Below are positions 31,214 to 42,155 of a DNA stretch of 64,000 nt, in pieces. Location of the stretch: NCBI RefSeq assembly GCF_003325755.1, contig NZ_QORI02000002.1:1-64000 (forward strand). Reading direction: 5' to 3'. The stretch is from Pseudomonas sp. SST3 (GTDB lineage Bacteria; Pseudomonadota; Gammaproteobacteria; Pseudomonadales; Pseudomonadaceae). The first letter of the stretch is position 1. Every line of letters starts with the position of its first letter. Under the pieces are notes generated by a model. The model did not search any database and had not been told where the DNA came from. It saw only the letters and a list, made by a program, of their open reading frames with translations. The position numbers were made by a program, and so were the translations under genes.

Positions 31214-31732
31214 TTGTCGGCTGGTGAGTCGTCCAACCAACTTTTCGCGGGTTCGCTGTATCGCGATCATCGCGACTGGCTGCTCAATTGGCTGCGGCGG
31301 TATCAGGCCTGCCCGCACCGCGCCGAGGACCTGAGCCAGGACATATTTGTTCGCTTGCTCAAACGCAACGACCTGAGCAATGTCCGCGAACCTCGGGCAT
31401 TGCTGGCTACTATCGCCCGCGGCCTGCTGATCGACCATTTCCGCCGCAGCGCTCTGGAGCGCGCTTATCTCGATGAGCTGGCGCTACAAACGGAAGAAAC
31501 CCAACCCAGCGCCGAGGAGCAACTACAGACGCTTCAAGCGCTGCGCGAGGTTGATACGCTGCTTGGTCAACTTTCGGCGAAGGCCCGAGCGGCCTTTTTC
31601 TACAACCGTCTGGACGGTATGACGCACGCCGAGATTGCCGAGCGTCTAGGTGTCTCGGTACCACGCGTGCGTCAGTATTTGGCGCAGGCGCTGCGCCAGT
31701 GCTACATCGCCGTCTATGGCGAGCCGACATGA
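31214..31732 (+). CDS. FecI-family ECF sigma factor
   Basis: This 172-residue sigma-70 ECF factor has region 2 (RAEDLSQDIFVRLLK, about 35-50) and a region 4 helix-turn-helix (MTHAEIAERLGVSVPRVRQYLA, about 135-155). The start is a TTG at 31214 preceded by TTGGAG; no better ATG exists. Its stop overlaps the fecR ATG. It should direct transcription of the TonB receptor operon after release by FecR, the classical cell-surface signalling logic. Confidence 0.88.
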   Translation: MSAGESSNQLFAGSLYRDHRDWLLNWLRRYQACPHRAEDLSQDIFVRLLKRNDLSNVREPRALLATIARGLLIDHFRRSALERAYLDELALQTEETQPSAEEQLQTLQALREVDTLLGQLSAKARAAFFYNRLDGMTHAEIAERLGVSVPRVRQYLAQALRQCYIAVYGEPT

Positions 31733-32711
31733 ACGCGGCTCGCCACCCGGTTTCGGCGCGGGTTCTCGACGAGGCCATCGCGTGGCAGTTGCGCCTGGGT
31801 GATGGTTCCGAAACTGCGCGCCATCTTCCCGAGTTGCAACGCTGGCTTGCTGTAAATCCCGAACATGCCAAGGCTTGGGCGCAACTAGGCGGTATCGATC
31901 AGCAACTGGGCACCATTAACTCACCAACTGCGCGACGGGCGCTGCAGGTCAGAGCGCACTCCGGACGGCGAGCAGCTGGTCGTGCGTTTCTCGGCCTGGC
32001 ACTGCTGTGCACACTGGGCGTGGCAATGGCGCTGCAATCGAAACCGCTGCCCGTGTGGTTAGCCGACAAGCGCACCGGCGCTGGAGAACAGCAGAGCGTT
32101 ACGCTGGCTGACAACAGCCACATTCGGCTGAACAGTCGCAGCGCACTGGACATTCGCTTCGATCAGCAAGAGCGCCGACTGTTTCTACACAGCGGTGAGG
32201 TGCTTGTTGAAACCGCACGGGCAACGACCCGAGACCCTTTATCGTCGAAACCGAACAAGGCAATCTTCGCGCGCTCGGCACGCGATTCATTGTTCGGCGT
32301 GAGGGGGATGGCACCCGCCTGATCGTGCTTCGCTCGGCTGTCGCCGCGCTTCCGGGCGATCTGCGGGAAGGCCGAACCCTACGGGCCGGTGAGCAGGTGC
32401 TGATGCACCGTGGCCATCTCGGTGATAGCCGGGAAGCGCCTGTCGGCGCAGACGCCTGGAGCCGCGGCATGCTCGTGGTGGAAAACCTGCCGCTGGCCGA
32501 ACTACTGGCGAAGCTAAGCGAATACCGCCAAGGCTATCTCGGCCTTGATCCGAGCCTCGAATCCCTGCGCATCAGCGGCAGCTTTCCGCTGAATGACACC
32601 GACCGCGCGCTGGCGGCCCTGCCGCCCAGCCTACCTGTGCGGATCGAGCGGCACACCGATTGGTGGGTCAAGGTGGTTCCGGCGCAACCCGTCAGCCCCC
32701 CGGGAACGTAG
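31729..32711 (+). pseudogene. FecR-family anti-sigma regulator, apparent frameshift
   Basis: The N-terminal half has a DUF4880 domain (about 10-55), one membrane helix (about 83-102, GRAFLGLALLCTLGVAMALQ) and the start of the FecR domain. Near 32228 the frame breaks at GACCCGAG. The continuation (PFIVETEQGNLRALGTRF onward, then a DUF4974/STN-like C-terminus) lies in another frame to 32711. One extra C would give a normal protein of about 327 residues. It couples the TonB receptor to the sigma factor across the inner membrane. Confidence 0.82.
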
Positions 32712-32740
32712 CGGCGGCGCCCACCACAGCGGCGCTGCGG

Positions 32741-32772
32741 GCCCCTATGAAAATATTTTCAGTTGCCCCTAT
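32741..32772 (+). promoter_or_regulatory. palindrome and direct repeats before the TonB-receptor gene
   Basis: A perfect palindrome TGAAAATATTTTCA (32748-32761) is flanked by two copies of GCCCCTAT (32741-32748 and 32765-32772) spaced by 24 bases. The cluster lies about 70-100 bases upstream of the receptor start. It may be a regulator site or part of the sigma-dependent promoter; no binding factor is known. Confidence 0.4.
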
Positions 32773-32839
32773 CACTTTTCATTTCTGATCCGGCCTGATG
32801 AATAACTGAGACATATTCCTATTCGGGAGTTATTCACAA

Positions 32840-35266
32840 ATGCCATCGCTTTCACTGTTCCGTCCCAGCCTCCTGGCCGTTGCTATTGCCGTCGCACCAC
32901 TGCCACTACTGGCCCAGGCGGCCAACGGCGAAGCGGTTATTGGCGATGTTCGCGAGTACTCTCTGCCCGCCGCACCTCTGGCCTCGACCCTCAATCGTAT
33001 CGCCGCCGAAGCGGGACTGGTGCTCAGCATCGATCCGGCGTTGACCCGCGACCGCATGGCCGAGCCGGTACAAGGCTGCTTCGATGGCCAGGGTGCGCTG
33101 CGAGAAGCCCTGCGGGGCACCGGACTCGAACTTCGTCAGGACCCTTCGGGCAGCTTCAGTTTGCAGCAGGCAGCAACCGAGGCGATGGCACTGCCGGATG
33201 TCACCGTGACGGCAACCGAGGCGTTGGCTGAGGGCGGCGAAGAAAGCGGCTATCGCGCCAGCGCCGTGCGAAACGTCGGCGCGCTGGGCGGAATGTCACT
33301 CCAGGATGCTCCCTATTCGGTGGCAGTGATTTCGTCGGAGCTGATGGATAACATCCAGGCCACCTCCAGCGACGACATCTTCAAGCTCAGCCCGACCACG
33401 CAGTTCACCTCCCCGACCAGCGCCGGTTACGCCAGCGCGGTAGCCATTCGCGGCTTCAGCGGCGTCGGCAACCTGAGTATCGCCAATGATGGCCTGCGCT
33501 TCAGTAACGGCTACGATGGCGGCAACTTCATCGAGGAAATGGAGCGGCTGGAAATCCTCAGCGGTCTGTCCGGCTTCCTATATGGTCCGGCCAGCCCCGG
33601 CGGACTGGTCAACTACGTGCTCAAGCGCCCCACTGCCGAGCGCTACAACAGCGTGACCTACGGCACCCCTGGCGGCGAGAACCAGTACCTGCACGGCGAC
33701 TTCGGCGGGCCGATCGACAGCGAAGGTCGCTTCGCCTACCGCGTCAACCTGCTCGCCCAGGACGGTGAAACCGCCATCGATGGCCAGGTCGAACGCCGTC
33801 ACATGGCCAGCGTCGCACTGGACTGGAACGTCAGCGACGACTTGCTCATCCAGTTCGACGCCTCGCACAAGCAGAGTGAGACGCGGGGCCTCACCAGCTA
33901 CTGGTATTTCGCCGATCAAGCATTCCGGCCTGATGCCGACGACTTGGAGAACGACGAGCTCTATAGCCAACGCTGGGCCTACAACGACAGCCGCCACGAC
34001 CGTGTCGGCAGCCGCTTCCAGTGGCGCCTGAGCGACGTGTTCAGCCTGCGCGGCGCGCTGGGCTACAGCCAGTACACGACCGAATACGCCTATACGGGGC
34101 CGACCGTGAATTCGGCCGGCGTGTACGTCCAGCCACTCTATGCCTTCGCCCCGGTAGAAACCGAAGAGACCTCGGGCAACCTGTTTCTCGATGCAGTTTT
34201 CGACACTGCGGGTGTCGGCCATGCGATGACCTTCGGTTACCAGGGAAACATCGCCCGGGTTCGCTACAACACCGATTACATCCCCTTCCCGGGCCCGCAA
34301 TATGTGTCGGTCACCCCCGAAGCGCCCTTCAGCGAGCGGCCGCAGGTGGCCAAGCCGGCCTACGACCTCGGCGATGGCAACTACCATCTGGCCAGCCGCT
34401 CCCAGTCCGACAGCGTACTGATCGGCGACGTCATCACATTCAACGAGCAATGGTCGACGATCCTTGGCGTGACGCACTCACGTATCAAGACCTTCAGCGA
34501 CAACTTCGTCTGGGTCGACGCGTTCGGCAGCCCGCCGGCGATCGAGGACTACAGCGAAACTAAAACCTCGCCCAACGTCTCGCTCGTCTACAAGCCAGTC
34601 GAGTGGCTGACCACGTACGTGACCTACATCGAAGGTCTGCAGACGGGTGGCGTGGCGCCGAGCGGCTCGAACAACGCCGGCCAGGCACTGGCGCCGATCG
34701 TCAGCGAGCAGTACGAAATCGGTGCGAAAGCCGAGCTCGGCGGTGTCCTGTACACCGTTGCGCTGTTCGACATCGAGAAGCCCAACACCTACACCAATGC
34801 AGCCAACTTCTTCGTTCAGGATGGCATGCAGAACAACAAGGGCCTGGAGTTCAGCGTAACGGGCAACGTTACCCCAGCACTGACGCTGGTGGGCGGCGTC
34901 ACTTTGCTCGATCCGGTCGTAGAAGGCGCGGCGAACGCTGCCAACGACGGCAATCGCCCGGTCGACGTGGCGCGGCACCTGGCCAAGCTGTACGGCGAAT
35001 ACGCGATCTTCGGCGTACCCGGGCTGACACTCACCGGTGGCGTCTTCTATACGGGCAAGCAACACACCGACGAGGCCAACGACCACACCATCCCCTCGTT
35101 CACCACTTTCGACCTAGGCGGCCGCTATCGCATGGCCTTGGCGGATGAACGTGCCCTCACTCTGCGCGTCAACCTGAGCAACCTGACCGACGAAGAATAC
35201 TGGCTGAGCAGCCATTACCTTGGAGCACCACGCACGCTCAAGCTGTCGGCGCAACTGGAGTTCTAA
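32840..35266 (+). CDS. TonB-dependent siderophore receptor with N-terminal signalling domain
   Basis: This 808-residue protein has a signal peptide (about 1-27), an STN/secretin N-terminal domain (about 38-115) and a TonB-box-like stretch (DVTVTATEA, near 120). A plug (about 145-260) and a 22-strand barrel ending in the terminal Phe (LSAQLEF) follow. The STN domain marks a transducing receptor, which signals occupancy to FecR. It is followed by a PepSY gene. The ligand, probably a ferric siderophore, cannot be named from sequence. Confidence 0.93.
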   Translation: MPSLSLFRPSLLAVAIAVAPLPLLAQAANGEAVIGDVREYSLPAAPLASTLNRIAAEAGLVLSIDPALTRDRMAEPVQGCFDGQGALREALRGTGLELRQDPSGSFSLQQAATEAMALPDVTVTATEALAEGGEESGYRASAVRNVGALGGMSLQDAPYSVAVISSELMDNIQATSSDDIFKLSPTTQFTSPTSAGYASAVAIRGFSGVGNLSIANDGLRFSNGYDGGNFIEEMERLEILSGLSGFLYGPASPGGLVNYVLKRPTAERYNSVTYGTPGGENQYLHGDFGGPIDSEGRFAYRVNLLAQDGETAIDGQVERRHMASVALDWNVSDDLLIQFDASHKQSETRGLTSYWYFADQAFRPDADDLENDELYSQRWAYNDSRHDRVGSRFQWRLSDVFSLRGALGYSQYTTEYAYTGPTVNSAGVYVQPLYAFAPVETEETSGNLFLDAVFDTAGVGHAMTFGYQGNIARVRYNTDYIPFPGPQYVSVTPEAPFSERPQVAKPAYDLGDGNYHLASRSQSDSVLIGDVITFNEQWSTILGVTHSRIKTFSDNFVWVDAFGSPPAIEDYSETKTSPNVSLVYKPVEWLTTYVTYIEGLQTGGVAPSGSNNAGQALAPIVSEQYEIGAKAELGGVLYTVALFDIEKPNTYTNAANFFVQDGMQNNKGLEFSVTGNVTPALTLVGGVTLLDPVVEGAANAANDGNRPVDVARHLAKLYGEYAIFGVPGLTLTGGVFYTGKQHTDEANDHTIPSFTTFDLGGRYRMALADERALTLRVNLSNLTDEEYWLSSHYLGAPRTLKLSAQLEF

Positions 35267-36387
35267 TGCGAACCACCACCATCCGTCGCTGGTCCTTTGT
35301 CCACACCTGGACCAGCCTGATCTGCACGCTGTTCCTGCTGATGCTTGCCATTACCGGGCTACCGCTGATCTTTCACCACGAGCTGGAGCACCTGCTTGGC
35401 GAGGCGCCCGAGCTGCGTGAGATGCCTGCCGACACCCCGCACCTGGATCTGCAGCAGTTGGTCGGTGCCGCCGAGCAGCACCGGACCGGCGAGGTAGTAC
35501 AGTACTTTGGCTGGGAAGCCGACGAACCCAATGGCGTCGTGGCCATTACCGCTGCGACCGCCGGCACCGAACCAAACTCCTCCTATACCTTCATGCTCGA
35601 TGCGCGAACCGGAGAAGCGGTGGAGATGCCTGCGGCCAATGGCGGCCTGATGATGTTCTTTCTGCGCATGCACGTGGACATGTTCGCCGGGTTACCGGGC
35701 AAGTTATTCCTGGCCTTCATGGGCATATTGTTCATTGTGGCGATCATTTCGGGCGTGGTGCTGTACGCGCCCTTTATGCGGCGTCTGGAGTTTGCTCAGG
35801 TACGCCATGACCGTTCCAGCAGGACGCGCTGGCTCGATCTGCACAACCTGATCGGTGTCGTCACGCTCAGTTGGGCACTGGTAGTGGGGATCACCGGCGT
35901 GGTCAGCGCCTGTGCGGACCTGCTGATCGAGGCTTGGCGTGCCGAATCCCTGAGCGCGATGCTCGAGCCCTACCGGGATGCCCCGCCGTTGACGGAGCGC
36001 GCACCGGCCAGTCAGTTGCTGGAAATCGCCGCTCAGGCAGCACCAGGCATGCAGCCGGATTTCATTGCATTTCCCGGTACGCGTTTTTCCAGCGAGCATC
36101 ATTACACGGTGTTCATGAACGGCAGTAGCCATCTGACCTCGCATCTGCTCACACCGGTGCTGATCGATGCGCAAACGCTCGACATCACAGCTGCCGGCAG
36201 CCGCCCCTGGTACATGGATGCGCTGTCGCTGTCCTCGCCGCTGCACTTCGGCGATTACGGCGGGCGGCCGATGCAGATTCTCTGGGCGGTGCTGGACGTG
36301 CTGACGATCATCGTACTCGGCAGCGGGCTCTATCTATGGTGGGTACGACGTCGCGGCGCCACATCGACGCGCGAGGTGATGGCATGA
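35266..36387 (+). CDS. PepSY-domain transmembrane protein (iron-reductase-type)
   Basis: This 373-residue protein has four or so membrane helices (about 10-35, 143-165, 195-220 and 335-360) with PepSY domains between them. It begins with the RRWSFVHTWTSLICTLFLLM motif of PepSY_TM proteins often found beside siderophore receptors. These are proposed to reduce or release iron from siderophores in the periplasm. The ATG overlaps the receptor's TAA by one base (TAATG), so the two are translationally coupled. Confidence 0.88.
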   Translation: MRTTTIRRWSFVHTWTSLICTLFLLMLAITGLPLIFHHELEHLLGEAPELREMPADTPHLDLQQLVGAAEQHRTGEVVQYFGWEADEPNGVVAITAATAGTEPNSSYTFMLDARTGEAVEMPAANGGLMMFFLRMHVDMFAGLPGKLFLAFMGILFIVAIISGVVLYAPFMRRLEFAQVRHDRSSRTRWLDLHNLIGVVTLSWALVVGITGVVSACADLLIEAWRAESLSAMLEPYRDAPPLTERAPASQLLEIAAQAAPGMQPDFIAFPGTRFSSEHHYTVFMNGSSHLTSHLLTPVLIDAQTLDITAAGSRPWYMDALSLSSPLHFGDYGGRPMQILWAVLDVLTIIVLGSGLYLWWVRRRGATSTREVMA

Positions 36388-36596
36388 GTTGGCGCCAATC
36401 GACGTTTTTGCTGCCCGGCCTGATCGCCCTCCTCGGTTTAGCAGGGTTGTTCGCCGCGCTGCTCGGTGATGGCTGGTGGGATACCTTGGCCTGGCTCGGG
36501 CTCGGCGCGCAGGCAGGACTGGGGCTGTGGCCCCTGCTACCCGGCCGCGGAAGCCGAGCCGGTAGCGAAAGGACCCGCCAGCGCCAGCAACCCTGA
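36384..36596 (+). CDS. small membrane protein in the iron-uptake operon
   Basis: This 70-residue protein has two hydrophobic helices (about 8-25 and 33-48) and a basic Arg/Gln-rich tail. It overlaps the PepSY gene by ATGA. Similar short membrane proteins recur in PepSY operons, but I do not recognise a named family, and the function is unknown. Confidence 0.7.
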   Translation: MSWRQSTFLLPGLIALLGLAGLFAALLGDGWWDTLAWLGLGAQAGLGLWPLLPGRGSRAGSERTRQRQQP

Positions 36597-36630
36597 CCGC
36601 TCCAACTGCGGTGCTGCTGGCCTTGCGTAG

Positions 36631-37152
36631 TTACAAACGGCCGGCTGTGCAAACGGCCTGGTAAAGCGGCGCAGCCACGTCCAGTTCGGTCATGGTTTCA
36701 AACTTCGCCTGACCTTCCTCGTTCAGCCGGAACATCACCTTCTCGGTGCAAAGCGCCTGGTAATTCGCGCTTTTCACTGTGGACATCAGATGATGCTTTT
36801 CAAAGCGATACAGGGTGAAACGAGCGACGGGGCCCTTGCTGGTCTCTTCGGTCTGCGCGCTCGCGCCATCGAGTACCGTATAGACCAGTGGCATCGGAAA
36901 CTTGATGGTCCAGGGGCGCCAGAACATCTCGCCCTCTTCGCTCGATACCACAACGGAGCCTTGCGGTAGACGCGCTTGCTTGGTGTCGAACCAAGTGTAT
37001 TCGTAATGGATGGTGTAGCCGAGCATGCCCAGACCGGCAAATGCTGGGATGATCCACTTCGGTAGCCGCTTACGGGTCAGGCTACGCAACAACAGCGCGA
37101 CCCCCGCACCCGCCACTGCGGCGACGATTGCAGCGATTAGATGCCAGATCAT
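36631..37152 (-). CDS. hypothetical membrane-anchored protein
   Basis: This 173-residue protein has an N-terminal helix (about 2-20) and a second one (about 30-48, KWIIPAFAGLGMLGYTIHY). A mostly soluble domain with QAVCTAGRL at the end follows. The start ATG at 37152 is preferred because the longer frame runs through the terminator of the symporter gene. I do not recognise the family. It lies downstream of the symporter but beyond a terminator, so it probably has its own promoter. Confidence 0.65.
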   Translation of the reverse strand: MIWHLIAAIVAAVAGAGVALLLRSLTRKRLPKWIIPAFAGLGMLGYTIHYEYTWFDTKQARLPQGSVVVSSEEGEMFWRPWTIKFPMPLVYTVLDGASAQTEETSKGPVARFTLYRFEKHHLMSTVKSANYQALCTEKVMFRLNEEGQAKFETMTELDVAAPLYQAVCTAGRL

Positions 37153-37174
37153 ACGAATCTTCCTTAAAAAAAAA

Positions 37175-37197
37175 TCGGGCTCCCAAATGGAAGCCCG
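37175..37197 (-). terminator. rho-independent terminator of the symporter operon
   Basis: Read on the minus strand, TCGGGCT-TCCATTTGGG-AGCCCGA is followed by nine Ts. It lies about 55 bases past the symporter stop codon. Confidence 0.88.
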
Positions 37198-37251
37198 ACT
37201 TGTTTCACCCATGGGTCAGATTCTAAACCCAACTTCTGGACGAATTAACAC

Positions 37252-39021
37252 TTAGTGATCAAGCGCAGCGCCCGCACCTTTCGGAGTACGAACACTTTCA
37301 ACCAGATCCTGAATTGCTTTCGGCGGAGCCTCTGTGGCCATCGACACAGCGTAAGCCACTGCAAAGTTGAGCATCGCACCGATAGCACCGAAGGCTTGCG
37401 GGGAAATGCCGAACATCCACTCGGCAGGCGTGTTGGCGAACGACGCAGTGCCTGGAATGAAGAACCAGCCCAGATACAGGAAGATGTAGATGCTGGTGCT
37501 CACCAGACCAACCAGCATTCCCGCGACGGCGCCCTTGCTGTTCACACGCTTGGAGAAGATCCCCATCATCAGCGCCGGGAACAGACTCGATGCCGCCAGA
37601 CCGAACGCCAGTGCCACCACCTGCGCCGCAAAGCCTGGTGGATTCAGCCCCAGCCAGGTAGCTACGAGAATCGCACCTGTCATGGAAAGACGAGCAGCCA
37701 GCATCTCGCTCTTTTCGCTGATCTTTGGATTGATGATCGTCTTGATCAGGTCATGACTGATAGCCGAGGAGATAGCCAGCAGCAGACCTGCTGCTGTCGA
37801 CAGCGCCGCCGCAATACCACCCGCCGCGATCAGACCGACGACCCAGCCAGGCAGGTTAGCGATTTCCGGGTTGGCCAGAACGATGATGTCATTGTTGACG
37901 ACCAGCTCGTTGCCGTTCCAGCCGCGCTCTTGCGCAGTAGGAGCAAAGGCAGCGTTGGTGTCGTTGTACATCTGGATGCGGCCATCATTGTTCTTGTCTT
38001 CAAATTGGATCAGACCGGTTTCTTCCCAGGTCTGCATCCAGCCCGGACGCTCTGCATGGAGAATCGCTTCAGCCTGCGGACCTTCCGGATAGATGGTATC
38101 CACCAGGTTCAGACGAGCCATGGACGCAACGGCCGGAGCGGTCAGGTACAGCAGCGCGATGAAAACCAGGGTCCAGCCAGCCGACCAGCGAGCGTCAGCT
38201 ACTTTCGGTACGGTGAAGAAGCGAATGATGACGTGCGGCAGACCAGCAGTACCGATCATCAGCGACAGGGTGAACAGGAACATGTTCAGCTTGTTGTCGA
38301 CATCCGCAGTGTAAGCAGCGAAGCCCAGGTCCTGAACGACAGTATCCAGCTTGTCCAGCAGCGGCATACCGGATTCGACATGGGTACCGAACATACCGAA
38401 CATCGGGATCGGGTTACCGGTCAGCTGGAAGGCGATGAACACGGCAGGGATGGTGTAGGCGATGATCAGCACCACGTACTGCGCCACCTGGGTATAGGTG
38501 ATGCCCTTCATGCCACCAAATACCGCATAGGCGAACACGATCGCGGCGGCTAGCCAGATACCAACGTCGTTGCTCACTTCAAGGAAGCGGGAGAAGGCCA
38601 CACCAGCACCGGACATCTGGCCGATCACGTAGGTGACCGAAATCAGAATCAGGCAGATGACCGCAACCAGGCGTGCGCCTCGGCTGTAGAAACGATCACC
38701 GATGAAGTCTGGTACGGTGAACTTGCCAAATTTACGCAGGTAGGGTGCCAGCAGCATCGCGAGCAGCACGTAGCCGCCGGTCCAGCCCATCAGGTAAACC
38801 GAAGTCGCGTAACCACCGGATGCGATGATACCCGCCATCGAAATGAAAGACGCCGCAGACATCCAGTCAGCTGCAGTTGCCATACCGTTAGTTACGGGAT
38901 GGACGCCACCACCAGCTACGTAGAATTCTTTGGTCGATCCAGCTCGGGCCCACACCGCAATCCCTATGTACAGCAGGAAGGATGCGCCCACAAACAACAT
39001 ATTTATCCAGTATTGGCTCAT
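37252..39021 (-). CDS. sodium:solute symporter, acetate-type (ActP-like / VC_2705 family)
   Basis: This 589-residue protein has about thirteen membrane helices. It carries SSS-family landmarks such as ATAADWMSAASFISMAG near residue 50 and RFFTVPKVADAR near 270. It resembles the VC_2705 subfamily, which is cotranscribed with a small DUF4212 partner, rather than E. coli ActP itself. It probably imports acetate or a similar carboxylate with sodium. A six-base gap separates it from the DUF4212 gene, and a strong terminator follows. The exact substrate is not shown by sequence. Confidence 0.9.
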   Translation of the reverse strand: MSQYWINMLFVGASFLLYIGIAVWARAGSTKEFYVAGGGVHPVTNGMATAADWMSAASFISMAGIIASGGYATSVYLMGWTGGYVLLAMLLAPYLRKFGKFTVPDFIGDRFYSRGARLVAVICLILISVTYVIGQMSGAGVAFSRFLEVSNDVGIWLAAAIVFAYAVFGGMKGITYTQVAQYVVLIIAYTIPAVFIAFQLTGNPIPMFGMFGTHVESGMPLLDKLDTVVQDLGFAAYTADVDNKLNMFLFTLSLMIGTAGLPHVIIRFFTVPKVADARWSAGWTLVFIALLYLTAPAVASMARLNLVDTIYPEGPQAEAILHAERPGWMQTWEETGLIQFEDKNNDGRIQMYNDTNAAFAPTAQERGWNGNELVVNNDIIVLANPEIANLPGWVVGLIAAGGIAAALSTAAGLLLAISSAISHDLIKTIINPKISEKSEMLAARLSMTGAILVATWLGLNPPGFAAQVVALAFGLAASSLFPALMMGIFSKRVNSKGAVAGMLVGLVSTSIYIFLYLGWFFIPGTASFANTPAEWMFGISPQAFGAIGAMLNFAVAYAVSMATEAPPKAIQDLVESVRTPKGAGAALDH

Positions 39022-39027
39022 TGTGGC

Positions 39028-39291
39028 TTACTCCTCGACCCCGAATTCCTTGTCCAGTTTGTTCAGCCGCCACGCGTAGTGGAAGATGATCAAAATGAAC
39101 GTAATGATCGAACCTTGTTGGGCGAACCAGAACCCCAGATCTGTTCCGCCGACCGGGATACCGGACAACAACGGGCGCAAGAGGATAGCAAAGCCATATG
39201 AGACGAGAGCCCAGACCACAAGGCTCCATGTTATGAGGCGAACGTTCGCCTTCCAGTACGCAGCAGCATTTTCTTTATCGGCGTCGGCCAT
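39028..39291 (-). CDS. DUF4212 small subunit of the sodium:solute symporter
   Basis: This 87-residue protein has two membrane helices (about 18-38 and 52-72) and the DUF4212 start, YWKANVRLITWSLVVWALVS. I used the ATG at 39291 because the longer frame starts in the AT-rich leader. The gene lies immediately upstream of the symporter and its product is thought to be an accessory subunit. The promoter should lie in the long gap upstream. Confidence 0.9.
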   Translation of the reverse strand: MADADKENAAAYWKANVRLITWSLVVWALVSYGFAILLRPLLSGIPVGGTDLGFWFAQQGSIITFILIIFHYAWRLNKLDKEFGVEE

Positions 39292-40009
39292 GACGTTCTC
39301 CGTCTTATTTTTATTACGGGTAAAGGGAACCACATCGTGAATCTAACAAGGATGAGTCGCGAAAGGATAGCCCCGACTTTAGTCTGACAGCTCTATATCA
39401 GCGGCGGACACGCGAATCTTCGTGGCTCAAGGAGTCATGCAGAGCAGGCCTTCGCGGAGCATCTTAGGCGGCCGTACAACTGGCGGTACAAAGCTCGCCT
39501 TGCAACATATAAACAGAGCCGAGCCCTGACAAAACCACAGGGAATGAAGGGCATTTGTTCGAGCGAATGTGATCCGCAAGTCCGCTCGCATGAATTGACT
39601 CGCCGGTCACAAAAGTCATTGAGCTATTTGCACTATCGAAACTGTAGGGTTGTTACCCGAAATTTGGCCCAAGAGCTTAGGCAGTATTGATAAAAACAAG
39701 CCAATCACATGCCGCGCCAATAATTTAACTGCAACGTAGTTTTATTAAATCAATAGAAACTGTCTGCTAACAGTAAACAAGAGAGGCGATACGTGACGAC
39801 AGTCACCCTTAACTACCCGCACCTTAAAGATTGATAGCTTCTAGCACCACCTTTCGCCGCTTTGTTTAGCGTTGATCGGTACCTTAAAAACCTGTCGACA
39901 CAACAGCAGACACAGAAGACCCGGCCCGCCCCTCTCGCATACCCGCCTCGGCCGAGCCCACGCTTATAGACTCGACCGCCACGGACACGCCCCTGCTTAT
40001 CTGACGGGC
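39292..40009. other. 718-base AT-rich gap upstream of the symporter operon
   Basis: This stretch is visibly AT-richer than its surroundings, especially 39650-39850. It presumably holds the promoter and activator sites for the DUF4212/symporter genes. I see no convincing gene. A 13-codon GTG frame at 39792 with a GAGAGG site in front is too short to support. No repeat or RNA gene was recognised. Confidence 0.5.
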
Positions 40010-40531
40010 CTAGCAGGCCGGACGTCCCGCCGTGTACTTCTGCGCAGGATCGATGGCGGCTTGGAGGTCGCGGATCGCGGTGGCGCCAATCAGCAAGGGA
40101 TAGCGGAAATGGCTGCGATCGGTGAGGTTGACCTCCGCCTCGTGCAACCGATCACCGATGCACAGTTGCATTTCCACCACGGGCCGCTCGGCGACGTCGG
40201 GCCCTCGTTCGAGGTCGGTGTCATCGTCGGGATCAGCCTCCTCTGCGCGAGTCTTGATTTCGGCGATACGCGCCAGTGGGCGTTCATAAAGCGTGTCTCC
40301 AGCGCCTTCAACGGCCAGGCGGAAGCGCACCCAGTCTTCCCCGTCGCGCTCGAAGCGCTCGATATCACGCGCTGACAGCGAGGCGGTCATCGCACCGGTG
40401 TCCATCTTGGCCTTGAGGGTCTTGCCAAGGTCCTCGATCTTGATCTGTTCATACCGGCCGAAGAGCGTTGGCTCTGCAGCCGCTACAGCGGGAAGGGATA
40501 ACGCGCTCAGCAGCAACAACAAACGGGACAA
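40010..40531 (-). CDS. retropepsin-like aspartic protease (ATP-dependent zinc protease family, RloA-type)
   Basis: This 173-residue protein has a signal peptide (about 1-19). The single MDTGAMTAS motif near residue 43 is the catalytic Asp-Thr-Gly of retropepsin-like bacterial proteases. A second conserved segment, RYPLLIGATAIRD, follows near 145. The family is often labelled ATP-dependent zinc protease, though its fold is that of aspartic proteases acting as dimers. It should be periplasmic. It converges on nothing and diverges from dbpA. Confidence 0.85.
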   Translation of the reverse strand: MSRLLLLLSALSLPAVAAAEPTLFGRYEQIKIEDLGKTLKAKMDTGAMTASLSARDIERFERDGEDWVRFRLAVEGAGDTLYERPLARIAEIKTRAEEADPDDDTDLERGPDVAERPVVEMQLCIGDRLHEAEVNLTDRSHFRYPLLIGATAIRDLQAAIDPAQKYTAGRPAC

Positions 40532-40668
40532 GACAGCCTCCTAGGGTATCCAATGATGTCTTTGGGACCCACTGTGCCTTCATCTGTTCCGCACACCGTG
40601 GCCCGCTCCGCCGGTTGCCACGCGACGACCACACAGGCCTGTTAGACTGCCCACCACTTCCCCTGCAG

Positions 40669-42057
<1,389 letters not shown>

Positions 42058-42072
42058 GCGGGATGCCAGAGC

Positions 42073-42137
42073 GTCGGGTGGTTCGCTTCGTCGAACCGCC
42101 CGACCGGCCAAGGTGGATGTAAAAAGCGACATCCACC
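42073..42137. terminator. two strong hairpins between dbpA and the PhoX-like gene
   Basis: GTCGGGTGGTTCG pairs with CGAACCGCCCGAC (42073-42104). A second stem, GTGGATGT/ACATCCAC (around 42113-42136), follows. Neither has a T-run. They occupy the gap between two convergent genes and probably stop or stabilise both transcripts. Confidence 0.45.
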
Positions 42138-42155
42138 CTGCGCGCCCAGCTGCCG

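Noticed and set aside
39792..39833. 13-codon GTG frame with a good ribosome site in the symporter leader
   Set aside because: It is too short, on the strand opposite to the operon, and has no supporting context.
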